Shown: positions 41,441-50,241, counted from the first letter of the stretch. The stretch is 64,000 bases of DNA from Lysobacter sp036697405 (GCF_036697405.1 NZ_JBAHWA010000006.1:62001-126000), one strand, 5' to 3'. The notes: a model not told the origin generated them from the sequence alone. A program made the numbers and translations.

Positions 41441-42929
41441 AGCCCTTCGAACCCGAACGCAACAGGTCCACGATCCCCGCCGCCGCCTCGCGCCCCTCGT
41501 AGGCCGCCGTCACCACCAGGTCCGCGCCGCGCACGCCGTCGCCGCCGGCGAACACGCGCGGGTGGGTGGTCTGGAACGGGCGCGTCGCCGCCACGGCGGC
41601 GCCGCGCGACTTGCAGCCGCCCTTGTTCGGCACCCGGATGCGGCCGTCGTTCTCCAGCTCGATGCCGTGCGCGGCCAGCCAGGCCGGCGGATCGGGCTGG
41701 AAGCCGAACGCGATCACCACCACGTCCGCGTCCAGCACCGACTCGCTGCCGGGCACGATCTCGGCGCGCTGGCGCCCGCGCGCATCCGGCGCGCCCAGCA
41801 CGGTCTCGGCCACGCGCACGCCGGCCACCCGCTCTTCGCCCAGCAGCGCCAGCGGCTGGCGGTTGAACAGGAAGCGCACGCCTTCCTCGCGCGCGTTGGC
41901 GACCTCGCGCGCCGAGCCGGGCATGTTGGCCTCGTCGCGGCGGTACACGCAGCTGACCTCGGCCGCGCCCAGGCGCACCGCGCTGCGCACGCAGTCCATG
42001 CCGGTGTCGCCGCCGCCCAGCACGACCACGCGCTTGCCGCGCAGGTCGGGCAGTTCGATATGGTCTTCCCAGCCCGCGATCGCGCGGCCTTCGGTCATCG
42101 CCGCGCCCTGCACCAGGCGCCCGTTCTGGACCAGGAACGGCAGCGCCGGCAACACGTTGGCCAGGTCCTGCCCCGGCAGGCCGCCGTCGGTGTAGCGGTA
42201 GCTGCCCAGGCCCAGGAACACCGCGTCGAAGTCGCTCAGCAAGCTGTCGAAGGCGACATCGCGGCCGATCTCGACGCCGAGCCGGAACTCCACGCCCATG
42301 CCTTCCAGCACCTCGCGCCGGGTCGCGATCACCGACTTCTCCAGCTTGAAGCTGGGAATGCCGAAGTGCAGCAGGCCGCCGATGGCTTCGTAGCGGTCGA
42401 ACACCACCGCGTCGATGCCGGCGCGCGCCAGGCGGTCGGCGCAGGCCAGGCCGGCCGGTCCGGCGCCGACCACGGCCGCGCGCTTGCCCAGGCGCTGCAC
42501 GGCCGACAGGTCCGGGCGCCAGCCGCCGCTGAGCGCCTTGTCGACGATGTACTTCTCGACCGCGCCGATGGTGACCGCGCCGAAGCCGTCGTTGAGGGTG
42601 CAGCTGCCTTCGCACAGACGGTCTTGCGGACACACCCGGCCGCAGATCTCGGGCAGCGGATTGGTTTCGTGGCACAGCGCCGCGGCTTCGTCGACGCGGC
42701 CCTCGCGCGCCAGCTCCAGCCAGTTCGGAATGTAGTTGTGCAGCGGGCAGGCCCAGCCGCAGTAGGGGTTGCCGCAGTCCAGGCAGCGCCCGGCCTGCTT
42801 CTTGGCCTCGGCCTCGCCGAAGCGGCCGTACAACTCGCCCCAGTCGCCGTTCTGGCGCAGGGCCAGCGGAATCCGCGCCGGCATCTCGCGCGGCGCCTCG
42901 CGGAATTGGAACACCTGCTTCTTGCTCAT
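41439..42929 (-). CDS. gltD: Glutamate synthase (NADPH) small subunit
   Basis: A 496-residue beta subunit that passes electrons from NADPH to the large subunit for glutamate synthesis from glutamine and 2-oxoglutarate. The N-terminal cysteine clusters CLDCGNPYCGWACP and CGRVCPQDRLCEGSC bind two [4Fe-4S] centres. The FAD-binding motif is VVGAGPAGLACADRLA and the NADPH-binding motif VVLGGGDTGMDCVRSA. Length is typical (about 490). It is the second gene of the gltB-gltD operon, but 280 bases separate it from gltB, much of it a repeat element. The TAA stop lies in the terminal repeat of a second element. Confidence 0.95.
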   Translation of the reverse strand: MSKKQVFQFREAPREMPARIPLALRQNGDWGELYGRFGEAEAKKQAGRCLDCGNPYCGWACPLHNYIPNWLELAREGRVDEAAALCHETNPLPEICGRVCPQDRLCEGSCTLNDGFGAVTIGAVEKYIVDKALSGGWRPDLSAVQRLGKRAAVVGAGPAGLACADRLARAGIDAVVFDRYEAIGGLLHFGIPSFKLEKSVIATRREVLEGMGVEFRLGVEIGRDVAFDSLLSDFDAVFLGLGSYRYTDGGLPGQDLANVLPALPFLVQNGRLVQGAAMTEGRAIAGWEDHIELPDLRGKRVVVLGGGDTGMDCVRSAVRLGAAEVSCVYRRDEANMPGSAREVANAREEGVRFLFNRQPLALLGEERVAGVRVAETVLGAPDARGRQRAEIVPGSESVLDADVVVIAFGFQPDPPAWLAAHGIELENDGRIRVPNKGGCKSRGAAVAATRPFQTTHPRVFAGGDGVRGADLVVTAAYEGREAAAGIVDLLRSGSKG

Positions 42930-42983
42930 TGCGCTCGTCCCCGCTGGCGGCGTTGTCGCTGGCTGGCCGGGGCATTCGCGCTC

Positions 42984-43190
42984 AGAGCAAATCCCCCCCG
43001 GCCCGCCCGGCCGGCAGGCACCGCCTGCCGGCGTTCAGCGGCGCACGAACCTGCGGTTCGTAAGCACGCCGCTTCACCCTTTTTCAAAGGGGGGAGACGT
43101 ACCGGTTTGTAGGGCGACCTACGGATCTCAGACGCAATCGTTCTTGCTGTTCCCCCCTTTGAAAAAGGGGGGCAGGGGGGATTTGCTCTT
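42984..43190. mobile_element. MITE-like element, copy B, inside the gltB-gltD operon
   Basis: A 207-base segment with matching inverted ends (agagcaaatcccccc at 42984 and ggggggatttgctctt ending 43190) and no gene. It lies 19 bases after the gltB stop and 54 bases before the gltD start. It contains a 9-base perfect stem, CCCCCCTTT-gaa-AAAGGGGGG, at 43152-43172. Its left 102 bases are inverted relative to copy A, so gltD is flanked by a near-perfect inverted repeat. Confidence 0.75.
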
Positions 43191-43209
43191 GCCACGAAAG
43201 CGATCGAAT

Positions 43210-46200
43210 TCATGCCGCGCTCCGCAATGTCTCGGCCAGCGATTCCAGGCTCGCCGCCTTGGGCTTCACCAGCCAGAACTTGCCCATGTAGTCGCGCATC
43301 TCGTCCAGGATCCGGCGCGCCCACACGCTGCCGGTGAGTTCGGCATGCGTTTCCAGCAGGTCGCGCAGGTGCGAGCGATGGTGCTCGAAGCCATCGGCGG
43401 AGATGCGCAGGATGTCGATCAGCTCGTGGTTGTAGCGGTCGACGAAATCGCGCTCGGTGTCCAGCACGTAGGCCATGCCGCCGGTGAAGCCGGCGCCGAA
43501 GTTCAAACCGGTGCGGCCCAGCACCGCGACCACGCCGCCGGTCATGTACTCGCAGCAGTGGTCGCCGGCGCCTTCCACCACCGCGGTCGCGCCGGAGTTG
43601 CGCACGCCGAAGCGTTCGCCGGCGCGGCCGGCCGCGTACAGCTCGCCGCCGGTGGCGCCGTACAAACAGGTGTTGCCCAGGATCGGCGTTTCGTGGGCGA
43701 CGTAGCGCGCGCCGGCGGGCGGGCGCAGCACGATGCGGCCGCCGGCCATGCCCTTGCCGACGTAGTCGTTGGCTTCGCCTTCGAGCTCGAAACGCAGGCC
43801 GCCGGCCTGGAAGGCGCCGAAGCTCTGGCCGGCGGTACCGGTGAAGCGCAGGTCCAGCGGCGCATCGCTCATGCCGCGGTCGCCGTGCGCGCGCGCGATG
43901 CGGCCGGACAGGCGCGCGCCGATGCTGCGGTCGGTGTTGCGGATCGCATAGGCGAATTGGCCGCCGCGCTTGTCGGCGATCACCTGCGCGAGTTCGGTTT
44001 CCAGCTGCGCGGCCAGTCCTTCGGGTTCGACCGGCGGCGCCGGCATGCCGCAATGGCCGCCATGGCTGAGGCCGGAGCCGGCCAGCAGCGGCGCCAGGTC
44101 CAGGCGCTGCTGGCGCGCGCTGTCGCCGTCGATCTGCTGCAGCAGGTCGGTGCGGCCGACGATCTCGCCCAGCGTGCGCACGCCCAGCGTCGCCAGCCAC
44201 TGCCGCACTTCCTCGGCCAGCAGGCGGAAGAAGTTCTCCACGCGCTCGGGTAGGCCGGTGAAATGCTCGCGGCGCAGCTTGTCGTCCTGGGTGGCCACGC
44301 CGGTGGCGCAGTTGTTGAGGTGGCAGATGCGCAGGTACTTGCAGCCCAGCGCGATCATCGGCGCGGTGCCGAAGCCGAAACTCTCCGCGCCCAGCAGCGC
44401 GGCCTTGACCACGTCCAGCCCGCTCTTCAGGCCGCCATCGGTTTGAAGTATCACCCGTTCGCGCAGGTCGTTGGCGACCAGGGCCTGGCGCGCCTCGGCC
44501 AGGCCCAGTTCCCAGGGCGTGCCGGCGTAGCGGATCGACGACAGCGGGCTGGCGCCGGTGCCGCCGTCGTGGCCGGACACGGTGATCAGGTCGGCGCCGG
44601 CCTTGGCCACGCCGGTGGCGATGGTGCCCACGCCCGCGTGCGAGACCAGCTTGACCGAGATCAGCGCCTGCGGATTGACCTGGCGCAGGTCGTGGATCAG
44701 CTGCGCGAGGTCTTCGATCGAATAGATGTCGTGGTGCGGCGGCGGCGAGATCAGGCCGATGCCGGGCATGGCGAAACGCAGCCGCGCGATCAGCTCGTTG
44801 ACCTTATGGCCGGGCAGCTGGCCGCCTTCGCCGGGCTTGGCGCCCTGGGCGATCTTGATCTGCAGCACCTCGGCGTTGACCAGATACTCCGGGGTCACGC
44901 CGAAGCGGCCCGAGGCGATCTGCTTGATCTTGGAGACCTTGTCGCTGCGGTAGCGCGCCGGGTCTTCGCCGCCTTCGCCGGAATTCGAACGCCCGCCCAG
45001 CCGGTTCATCGCGATCGCCAGCGCTTCGTGCGCCTCCGGCGACAGCGCGCCCAAGCTCATCGCCGCCGAATCGAAGCGCTTGACGATCGCCGACACCGGT
45101 TCGACTTCGTCGATGTCGATCGGGGTCACGCTTTCGCGGCGCAGTTCCAGCAGATCGCGCAGCGCCGCGGTCGGGCGTTCGTTGACCGCTTCGGCGTAGG
45201 ACTGCCAGTCGGCCCAGTCGCCGCTGCCGACCGCGCGCTGCAGGCGCGTGACCACGTCGGGATTGAACAGGTGGTATTCGCCGCCGGGCACGTAGCGCAG
45301 CAGGCCGCCGATCTCGGGCAGTCGGTTGGCGTCCCAACCCTGTTCGGCCAGGTGCGCGGCATCGGCCTGCAGCTCGGCGAAACCGGCGCCGCCGATGCGC
45401 GAGGGCGCGCCGTCGAAGCACAGCTCCACCACTTCGCGGTCCAGACCGATGATCTCGAACAGCTGCGCGCCGCGGTAGCTGCCGATGGTGGCGATGCCCA
45501 TCTTGGAGATGATCTTGAGCAGGCCCTTCTTGATCCCGCGCCGGTAGCTGCGGCCGATCTGCGCGACTTCGGCGTGCTTGGTCTTGAGGATGCCGCGCAC
45601 GCCCAGGTCGTGCAGGGTCTGGTAGGCCAGGTAGGGATAGACCGCGGTCGCGCCGAAGCCGAGCAGGCAGGCGAAGTGGTGCGGGTCGCGCGCGGTGCCG
45701 GTCTCGACGATCAGGTTGGATTCGCAGCGCAGGCCGGTGCGCACCAGGTGCTGGTGGACCGCGCCGGTGGCGAGCAGGGCGTGCAGCATCAGCGCGTCGC
45801 GGCGCGGGCGGCGGTCGCTCAGGATCAGCAGCACCACGCCTTCGCGCGCGGCCGCCTCGGCCTCGGCGCAGACCCGGTGCAGGGCCGCCTTCAGGCCTTC
45901 GGCCGGATCGAAGTTGAGGTCGATGAAGCGATGCGAAGTGTCGAACGGCGCCAACGCCAGCAGCTGACGCAGCTTGCGCTGCGCCAGCACCGGCGAGTTG
46001 AGATGGATGTGGCCGACGTTGCCGGGGCCGTCGACGAAGACGTTGCCCTCGCGGCCCAGCTGCACCGCCAGCGACATCACGCAATCCTCGCGCAAGGGGT
46101 CGATCGGCGGGTTGGTGACCTGGGCGAAGGCCTGGCGGAAGTGGTCGTACAGCGGCCGCACCTGCTGCGACAGCACCGCCATCGGCACGTCGTCGCCCAT

Positions 46201-47667
46201 CGAGCCGGTGGCTTCCTGCTCGGTCTCGGCGAGCGGGCGCAGCACCTGCTCGCGTTCCTCGCGGCTGAGCTGGAACAGCTTCTGGAAGCCGGCCAGGGTG
46301 TCCGGATCGAAAGGCTCGGCGGCCAAGTTGGGATCGATCAGCTCGCTATGCAGGTAGGTCATGCCCTGCTTGAGCCAGCGCTTGTACGGCGCGCGCGCGC
46401 GGTTGATGCGGTCGATCGCCTCGGAGTCGAGCAGCTCGCCCTGATAGAGGTCGGCGGCGATCATCTCGCCCGGGCCGAGCTTGCCCTTGGCCTCGATCTC
46501 GCTGGCCGGCAGTTCCCACACGCCGGCTTCGGAGGCGATCAGGAAGTGGCGGTCGCGCGAGCGCAGCCAGCGCGCCGGGCGCAGGCCGTTGCGGTCCAGG
46601 GTGCAGGCGGCGTAGCGGCCGTCGCAAGTGACGATGCCGGCCGGGCCGTCCCAGGGTTCGGTGTTGAGCGCGTAGTACTCGTAGAACGCGGCCAGGTCGG
46701 CGTCCTTGTATTCCAGCGACTGGGTCGCCGGCGGAATCAGGATGCGCATGGCCTTGAGCAGGTCCATGCCGCCGGCCTGCAGCACCTCCAGCATGTTGTC
46801 CAGGCTCTGCGAGTCCGAGCCGTCGGTGCTGACCACCTGGTCGAATTCGCGCAGGTCCAGGGTCGGCGTGCGCCAGGCATGCGCGCGCGCCTGCGCCCAG
46901 GCGCGGTTGCCGGCGATGGTGTTGATCTCGCCGTTGTGGGCGAGCAGGCGGAACGGCTGCGCCAGCGGCCAGCGCGGCGTGGTGTTGGTGGAGAAGCGCT
47001 GGTGGAACACCACCGCGCTGGCGACCAGGTCCTCGCGTTGCAGGTCCGGGTACAGCTGGGTCAGCCGGTCGGGCAGGACCATGCCCTTGTAGCCGATGCT
47101 GGCCGAGGACAGGCTGACCACGTAGAAGTCCTTGATCGCGCGCAGGCGCTGCTCGGCGCGGCGGCGGGCCAGGAACAGCGAGCGCTGGAAGCCGGCCGGA
47201 TCGAACGGGCTGGCGGCTTCGACGAACACCTGTTCGATGCGCGGCATGGTCCGGCGCGCGAGTTCGCCGCAGGCGCTGATATCGAACGGCACGATGCGCC
47301 AGCCGGCCAGGCGCAGGTTCTCGTGCTCCAGGGTTTCGGTGAGGACCGCGCGCGCCTGCGCGGCTTCGGCTTCGTCGTGCGGCAGGAACACCAAGCCGGC
47401 GCAGTAGTGCGCGCCCAGGGCGATGCCGCTTTCGCGCGCGAGCGTGCGCAGGAAACTGTCGGGGTGGCGGATCAGCAGGCCGCAGCCGTCGCCGCTGAGG
47501 CCGTCGGCGGCGATGCCGCCGCGGTGGGTCATGCGCGCCAGCGCTTCCAGCGCGCGATCGACCAGCGCGCGGCTGGGGCGGTCGTCGAGCTGCGCGATCA
47601 GGCCGAAGCCGCAGCTGTCCCGCTCGTCGCCAGGGTCGTACAGCATCGCTTGCTGGTTGGCTTGCAT
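43210..47667 (-). CDS. gltB: Glutamate synthase (NADPH) large subunit
   Basis: A 1485-residue alpha subunit. The ATG at 47667 puts the N-terminal nucleophile Cys of the glutaminase domain at residue 19 (RDSCGFGLIAQ), implying a short propeptide removed on maturation as in E. coli. The central and FMN-binding synthase domains follow (SGEGGEDPARYRSDKVSKIK, SVKLVSHAGVGTIATGVAKA, ISGHDGG-type VSGHDGGTGASPLSS), then the [3Fe-4S] cysteines in CKYLRICHLNNCATGVA. The C-terminal GXGXG beta-helix domain includes GGELYAAGRAGERFGVRNSG. The open frame extends far upstream of the chosen ATG but is non-coding in character and antisense to the MFS gene. It is the first gene of gltBD. Confidence 0.95.
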   Translation of the reverse strand: MQANQQAMLYDPGDERDSCGFGLIAQLDDRPSRALVDRALEALARMTHRGGIAADGLSGDGCGLLIRHPDSFLRTLARESGIALGAHYCAGLVFLPHDEAEAAQARAVLTETLEHENLRLAGWRIVPFDISACGELARRTMPRIEQVFVEAASPFDPAGFQRSLFLARRRAEQRLRAIKDFYVVSLSSASIGYKGMVLPDRLTQLYPDLQREDLVASAVVFHQRFSTNTTPRWPLAQPFRLLAHNGEINTIAGNRAWAQARAHAWRTPTLDLREFDQVVSTDGSDSQSLDNMLEVLQAGGMDLLKAMRILIPPATQSLEYKDADLAAFYEYYALNTEPWDGPAGIVTCDGRYAACTLDRNGLRPARWLRSRDRHFLIASEAGVWELPASEIEAKGKLGPGEMIAADLYQGELLDSEAIDRINRARAPYKRWLKQGMTYLHSELIDPNLAAEPFDPDTLAGFQKLFQLSREEREQVLRPLAETEQEATGSMGDDVPMAVLSQQVRPLYDHFRQAFAQVTNPPIDPLREDCVMSLAVQLGREGNVFVDGPGNVGHIHLNSPVLAQRKLRQLLALAPFDTSHRFIDLNFDPAEGLKAALHRVCAEAEAAAREGVVLLILSDRRPRRDALMLHALLATGAVHQHLVRTGLRCESNLIVETGTARDPHHFACLLGFGATAVYPYLAYQTLHDLGVRGILKTKHAEVAQIGRSYRRGIKKGLLKIISKMGIATIGSYRGAQLFEIIGLDREVVELCFDGAPSRIGGAGFAELQADAAHLAEQGWDANRLPEIGGLLRYVPGGEYHLFNPDVVTRLQRAVGSGDWADWQSYAEAVNERPTAALRDLLELRRESVTPIDIDEVEPVSAIVKRFDSAAMSLGALSPEAHEALAIAMNRLGGRSNSGEGGEDPARYRSDKVSKIKQIASGRFGVTPEYLVNAEVLQIKIAQGAKPGEGGQLPGHKVNELIARLRFAMPGIGLISPPPHHDIYSIEDLAQLIHDLRQVNPQALISVKLVSHAGVGTIATGVAKAGADLITVSGHDGGTGASPLSSIRYAGTPWELGLAEARQALVANDLRERVILQTDGGLKSGLDVVKAALLGAESFGFGTAPMIALGCKYLRICHLNNCATGVATQDDKLRREHFTGLPERVENFFRLLAEEVRQWLATLGVRTLGEIVGRTDLLQQIDGDSARQQRLDLAPLLAGSGLSHGGHCGMPAPPVEPEGLAAQLETELAQVIADKRGGQFAYAIRNTDRSIGARLSGRIARAHGDRGMSDAPLDLRFTGTAGQSFGAFQAGGLRFELEGEANDYVGKGMAGGRIVLRPPAGARYVAHETPILGNTCLYGATGGELYAAGRAGERFGVRNSGATAVVEGAGDHCCEYMTGGVVAVLGRTGLNFGAGFTGGMAYVLDTERDFVDRYNHELIDILRISADGFEHHRSHLRDLLETHAELTGSVWARRILDEMRDYMGKFWLVKPKAASLESLAETLRSAA

Positions 47668-47693
47668 CGCATCTCCGCAAAGGCGCTCGGGGA

Positions 47694-47714
47694 ACATGCC
47701 GGCAAGGCATGTTG
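47694..47714 (-). promoter_or_regulatory. Inverted repeat upstream of gltB start
   Basis: AACATGCC and GGCATGTT are perfect 8-base arms around a 5-base centre, ending 27 bases before the gltB ATG. It could be an operator or a leader hairpin. Confidence 0.45.
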
Positions 47715-47770
47715 GGAACACGGATGGATCGCTTGCTCGCTGCACGCGCGGGCAGACCTGCCAAGGGCGC

Positions 47771-47782
47771 GGGACATGTCCC
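47771..47782. promoter_or_regulatory. 12-base palindrome upstream of gltB
   Basis: GGGACATGTCCC is a perfect palindrome about 60 bases further upstream of the first inverted repeat. Both share a central ACATG core, which suggests a common binding protein. Confidence 0.4.
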
Positions 47783-48063
47783 GTACCAGCGTGTCGTGAC
47801 CGAGCGTGATTCGAATAAATCACAATTTGTGCGCTGCGGCAATTCGTTCCCGCGCGCGCTCCGGCGCGTTTGTCACGGGGGCCCGTACAGCGTGCGCTAC
47901 GGCGCTGGCGCGGCGTTCGCAAGTGACTGATCGCAATCGTGAAATCCGTCGCGAGACGGGCAATTAGTAACGTCGGAAACCATCCCCGCGCGCGCTCCGG
48001 CACGGGTCGCGGCGGAGCGCGCGCGCTAGACTGCGCCATCGCTTCCGCTTCGACGCCCCCCAC

Positions 48064-49320
48064 GTGACCGCATCCGTTCCCGGCGCGCGCCGCGCCGCGC
48101 TCGTTTTCATTTTCATTACCGTGCTGATCGACGTGTTGTCGTTCGGCCTGATCATTCCGGTGCTGCCGCGGCTGATCAAGGAATTCGCCGGTGGCGACAC
48201 CGAACACGCGGCCTATTGGATCGCGGTGTTCGGCACCTTGTTCGCCGCCATCCAGTTCGTGTGCGCGCCGATCCAGGGCTCGTTGTCGGACCGTTACGGC
48301 CGGCGTCCGGTGATCCTGTTGTCCTGCCTGGGTCTGGGCCTGGATTTCATCTTCATGGCCCTGGCCAACACCCTGCCCTGGCTGCTGGTCGGGCGGGTGA
48401 TCTCGGGCATCACCTCGGCCAGCTTCAGCACCGCCAACGCCTACATCGCCGACGTCACCGCGCCGGAAGAGCGCGCCAAGAGCTACGGCATGATCGGCGC
48501 GGCCTTCGGCCTGGGTTTCATCGTCGGTCCGGTGATCGGCGGCCAGCTCGGCCATTTCGACGTGCGCCTGCCGTTCTGGTTCGCCGCCGGCCTGGCGCTG
48601 CTGAACTTCCTGTACGGCCTGTTCGTGCTGCCCGAATCCCTGCCGCCGGAAAAGCGCAGCGCGAAGTTCGATTGGTCGCACGCCAATCCGATCGGCTCGC
48701 TGGTCCTGCTCAAGCGCTATCCGCAGGTGTTCGGCCTGGCCGCGGTGGTGTTCATCGCCAACCTCGCCCACTACGTCTATCCCAGCGTGTTCGTGCTGTT
48801 CGCCGACTACCAGTACGGCTGGAAGGAGCGCGAGGTGGGCTACGTGCTGGGCGTGGTCGGCGTGCTCAGCGTGATCGTCAACGTGGTCCTGATCGGGCGC
48901 GCGGTGAAGGCTTTCGGCGAGCGCCGCACGCTGTTGCTGGGGCTGGGCTGCGGTGCGCTCGGTTTCATGATCTACGGCTTCGCCGATGCGGGCTGGATGT
49001 TCCTGGTCGGCCTGCCGATCAGCGCACTGTGGGCGATGGCCGCGCCGGCGACCCAGGCCCTGATCACGCGCCAGGTCGGCGCGGACGTGCAGGGCCGCAT
49101 CCAGGGCGCGCTGATGAGCCTGATCAGCCTGGCCGGCATCGTCGGCCCGACCCTGTTCGCGGGCAGCTTCGGCTACTTCGTCGGCGCCTCCACGCCGGTG
49201 CATCTGCCCGGCGTGCCCTGGTTCATCGCTTCTTCGTTGCTGGTGCTGGGCGTGCTGATCGCCTGGCGCTTCGCGCGCACCCGCAACCTGCCTTCGGCCG
49301 TGGCCGCCGAGACGGCCTGA
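48064..49320 (+). CDS. MFS transporter, TCR/Tet family
   Basis: A 418-residue major facilitator with 12 expected helices. Typical drug-antiporter motifs are SDRYGRRPVILLS (motif A, loop 2-3), VGRVISGITSASFSTANAYI (motif B region) and GAAFGLGFIVGPVIGGQLG (motif C, helix 5), together characteristic of the TetA-like branch. The start is GTG at 48064; no earlier in-frame start fits and the hydrophobic helix 1 begins at residue 12. The gene is divergent from gltB. A hairpin follows its stop. The substrate is not predictable; sequence alone does not show that it exports tetracycline. Confidence 0.88.
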   Translation: MTASVPGARRAALVFIFITVLIDVLSFGLIIPVLPRLIKEFAGGDTEHAAYWIAVFGTLFAAIQFVCAPIQGSLSDRYGRRPVILLSCLGLGLDFIFMALANTLPWLLVGRVISGITSASFSTANAYIADVTAPEERAKSYGMIGAAFGLGFIVGPVIGGQLGHFDVRLPFWFAAGLALLNFLYGLFVLPESLPPEKRSAKFDWSHANPIGSLVLLKRYPQVFGLAAVVFIANLAHYVYPSVFVLFADYQYGWKEREVGYVLGVVGVLSVIVNVVLIGRAVKAFGERRTLLLGLGCGALGFMIYGFADAGWMFLVGLPISALWAMAAPATQALITRQVGADVQGRIQGALMSLISLAGIVGPTLFAGSFGYFVGASTPVHLPGVPWFIASSLLVLGVLIAWRFARTRNLPSAVAAETA

Positions 49321-49328
49321 CCGACGGG

Positions 49329-49359
49329 CCTTGCCGCGGCGCCCGCCGCTGCGGCAAGG
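49329..49359 (+). terminator. Hairpin after the MFS gene
   Basis: CCTTGCCGC (49329-49337) and GCGGCAAGG (49351-49359) form a perfect 9-base stem beginning 8 bases after the stop. There is no T-run, so termination is only possible, not shown. Confidence 0.4.
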
Positions 49360-49388
49360 TCGAGCTTCGCCCTCGTCACGGAGCCGCC

Positions 49389-49622
49389 ATGTCCACGCCC
49401 GCCCGCTTGTCCTTGCTCGCGCCGCTGCTGTTGCTGGGCGCCTGCGCCAGCTCGCCCGACTACCTGGACACCAATGCCGCGGTCGACGCGCGTCCGGAAT
49501 GCACCAGCCAGCCCGACCGCCCCGGCGAACCGGTGCCGGCCTGGTGCGAGCGCAAGCAGGAAGTGCGTTGGAGCGACAAGGAAGACAAGATCGATCTCAA
49601 GGGCGAGGACAAGGACGATTAA
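49389..49622 (+). CDS. Small lipoprotein of unknown function
   Basis: A 77-residue protein with a lipoprotein signal (ARLSLLAPLLLLGACASSPD, Cys near residue 19) and a short, very charged mature part with two more cysteines (PECTSQP, PAWCERK) and an acidic-basic tail (KEDKIDLKGEDKDD). A ribosome binding site is possible at GGAGCC just before the ATG. No family is recognised. It follows the MFS gene by 68 bases, across a hairpin. Confidence 0.7.
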   Translation: MSTPARLSLLAPLLLLGACASSPDYLDTNAAVDARPECTSQPDRPGEPVPAWCERKQEVRWSDKEDKIDLKGEDKDD

Positions 49623-49673
49623 GCGCCGTTGAGGCAGTCGCGCGGGTGTTGGTGGGCGCCGCTGCGTCATGAG

Positions 49674-49781
49674 GATGGCGATGGTGCGGTGCGCCTTCGG
49701 CTTACCGCACCCTACACCCTACGGTGCTCGTGGTGTTCGCATCGTCGTTGGGCGCAGGGTGCGGTGATAACCGCACCATCG
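49674..49781. repeat. Dispersed GCGGTxxxxCCGCACC repeat, two arms
   Basis: 49674-49715 (core atggtgcggtgcgccttcgg) and 49754-49781 (core gtgcggtgataaccgcacca) are the same two arms seen at 26560-26640. Each arm is itself palindromic. They lie between the convergent small lipoprotein and barstar genes. Confidence 0.8.
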
Positions 49782-49803
49782 AACGGCCGACCCTGGCCGC
49801 GGC

Positions 49804-50241
49804 CTACGGCGCAATCGCATCCAAGCGGTCGCTGGGCATCGGGAACAAAGCCCAGAACGGCTTGCGCGCTTCGGCCCATTGCGCCGAGGCTTCGTTGAGG
49901 ATGTCGAGCAGGGTCGCGGCGTCGTCGCCGGCCTGGGCCTGCCAATCCTGGGCGCGCTCCAACAGCAGCAGATAACCGGCCGCCGGCAGCCAGGACAGGT
50001 CTTCCAGGCTGTCGGCCAGCGCGTCCCAGTTGTGTCCGAACCAGTCCGGAAAATTCAGCGCCGCCGCCACGCGCCTGAGCAGCTCGGCCTTGTCGCCGCA
50101 GCCGTCCAGGTCGATGCGCGCGACCGCGAACTCCAGCGCCGCGCCGGCCGCGGCCAGGGCCTGGGTATCGGCCGCGTCGACGAAGTAGGCGCCGGCCTGG
50201 GCCGGATCGGCGAGCAGCTCGCGCAGTTCCGCCGCCCTCAT
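49804..50241 (-). CDS. Barstar-family ribonuclease inhibitor
   Basis: A 145-residue cytoplasmic protein. Its C-terminal 90 residues match barstar: RIDLDGCGDKAELLRRVAAA, LNFPDWFGHNWDALADSLED with the inhibitory Asp, and the closing helices. About 45 residues precede the domain. Barstars block secreted guanyl-specific RNases until they leave the cell. The gene begins in the last four bases of the RNase gene (ATGA overlap), so toxin and inhibitor are translationally coupled. The start at 50241 is chosen because of this overlap. Confidence 0.88.
   Translation of the reverse strand: MRAAELRELLADPAQAGAYFVDAADTQALAAAGAALEFAVARIDLDGCGDKAELLRRVAAALNFPDWFGHNWDALADSLEDLSWLPAAGYLLLLERAQDWQAQAGDDAATLLDILNEASAQWAEARKPFWALFPMPSDRLDAIAP

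Larger units (their letters stand above)
47668..48063. other. Divergent gap between gltB and MFS gene
   Basis: No gene is seen in these 396 bases. On the minus strand a candidate gltB promoter is TTGCCG (47842-47837), 17-base spacer, TTTATT (47819-47814), which would give a leader of about 140 bases containing the two palindromes listed separately. On the plus strand TAGACT at 48027-48032 is a candidate -10 box for the MFS gene. Confidence 0.4.

Noticed and set aside
41197..43190. Insertion sequence or composite transposon carrying gltD
   Set aside because: No transposase is encoded in either element, and gltD is a normal operon partner of gltB, so it is not cargo.
47740..47770. Sigma-54 promoter for gltB (TTGGCAGGTCTGCC on the minus strand)
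   Set aside because: The GG and GC elements are not at the required 10-base spacing, so the match is superficial.
44263..47799. An 1178-residue open frame antisense to gltB
   Set aside because: Shadow frame; no domain, and gltB is unambiguous.
47668..49203. Upstream extension of the gltB frame (512 extra residues)
   Set aside because: It runs antisense through the MFS gene and lacks any domain. The ATG at 47667 places the catalytic Cys at residue 19, as expected for a short propeptide.
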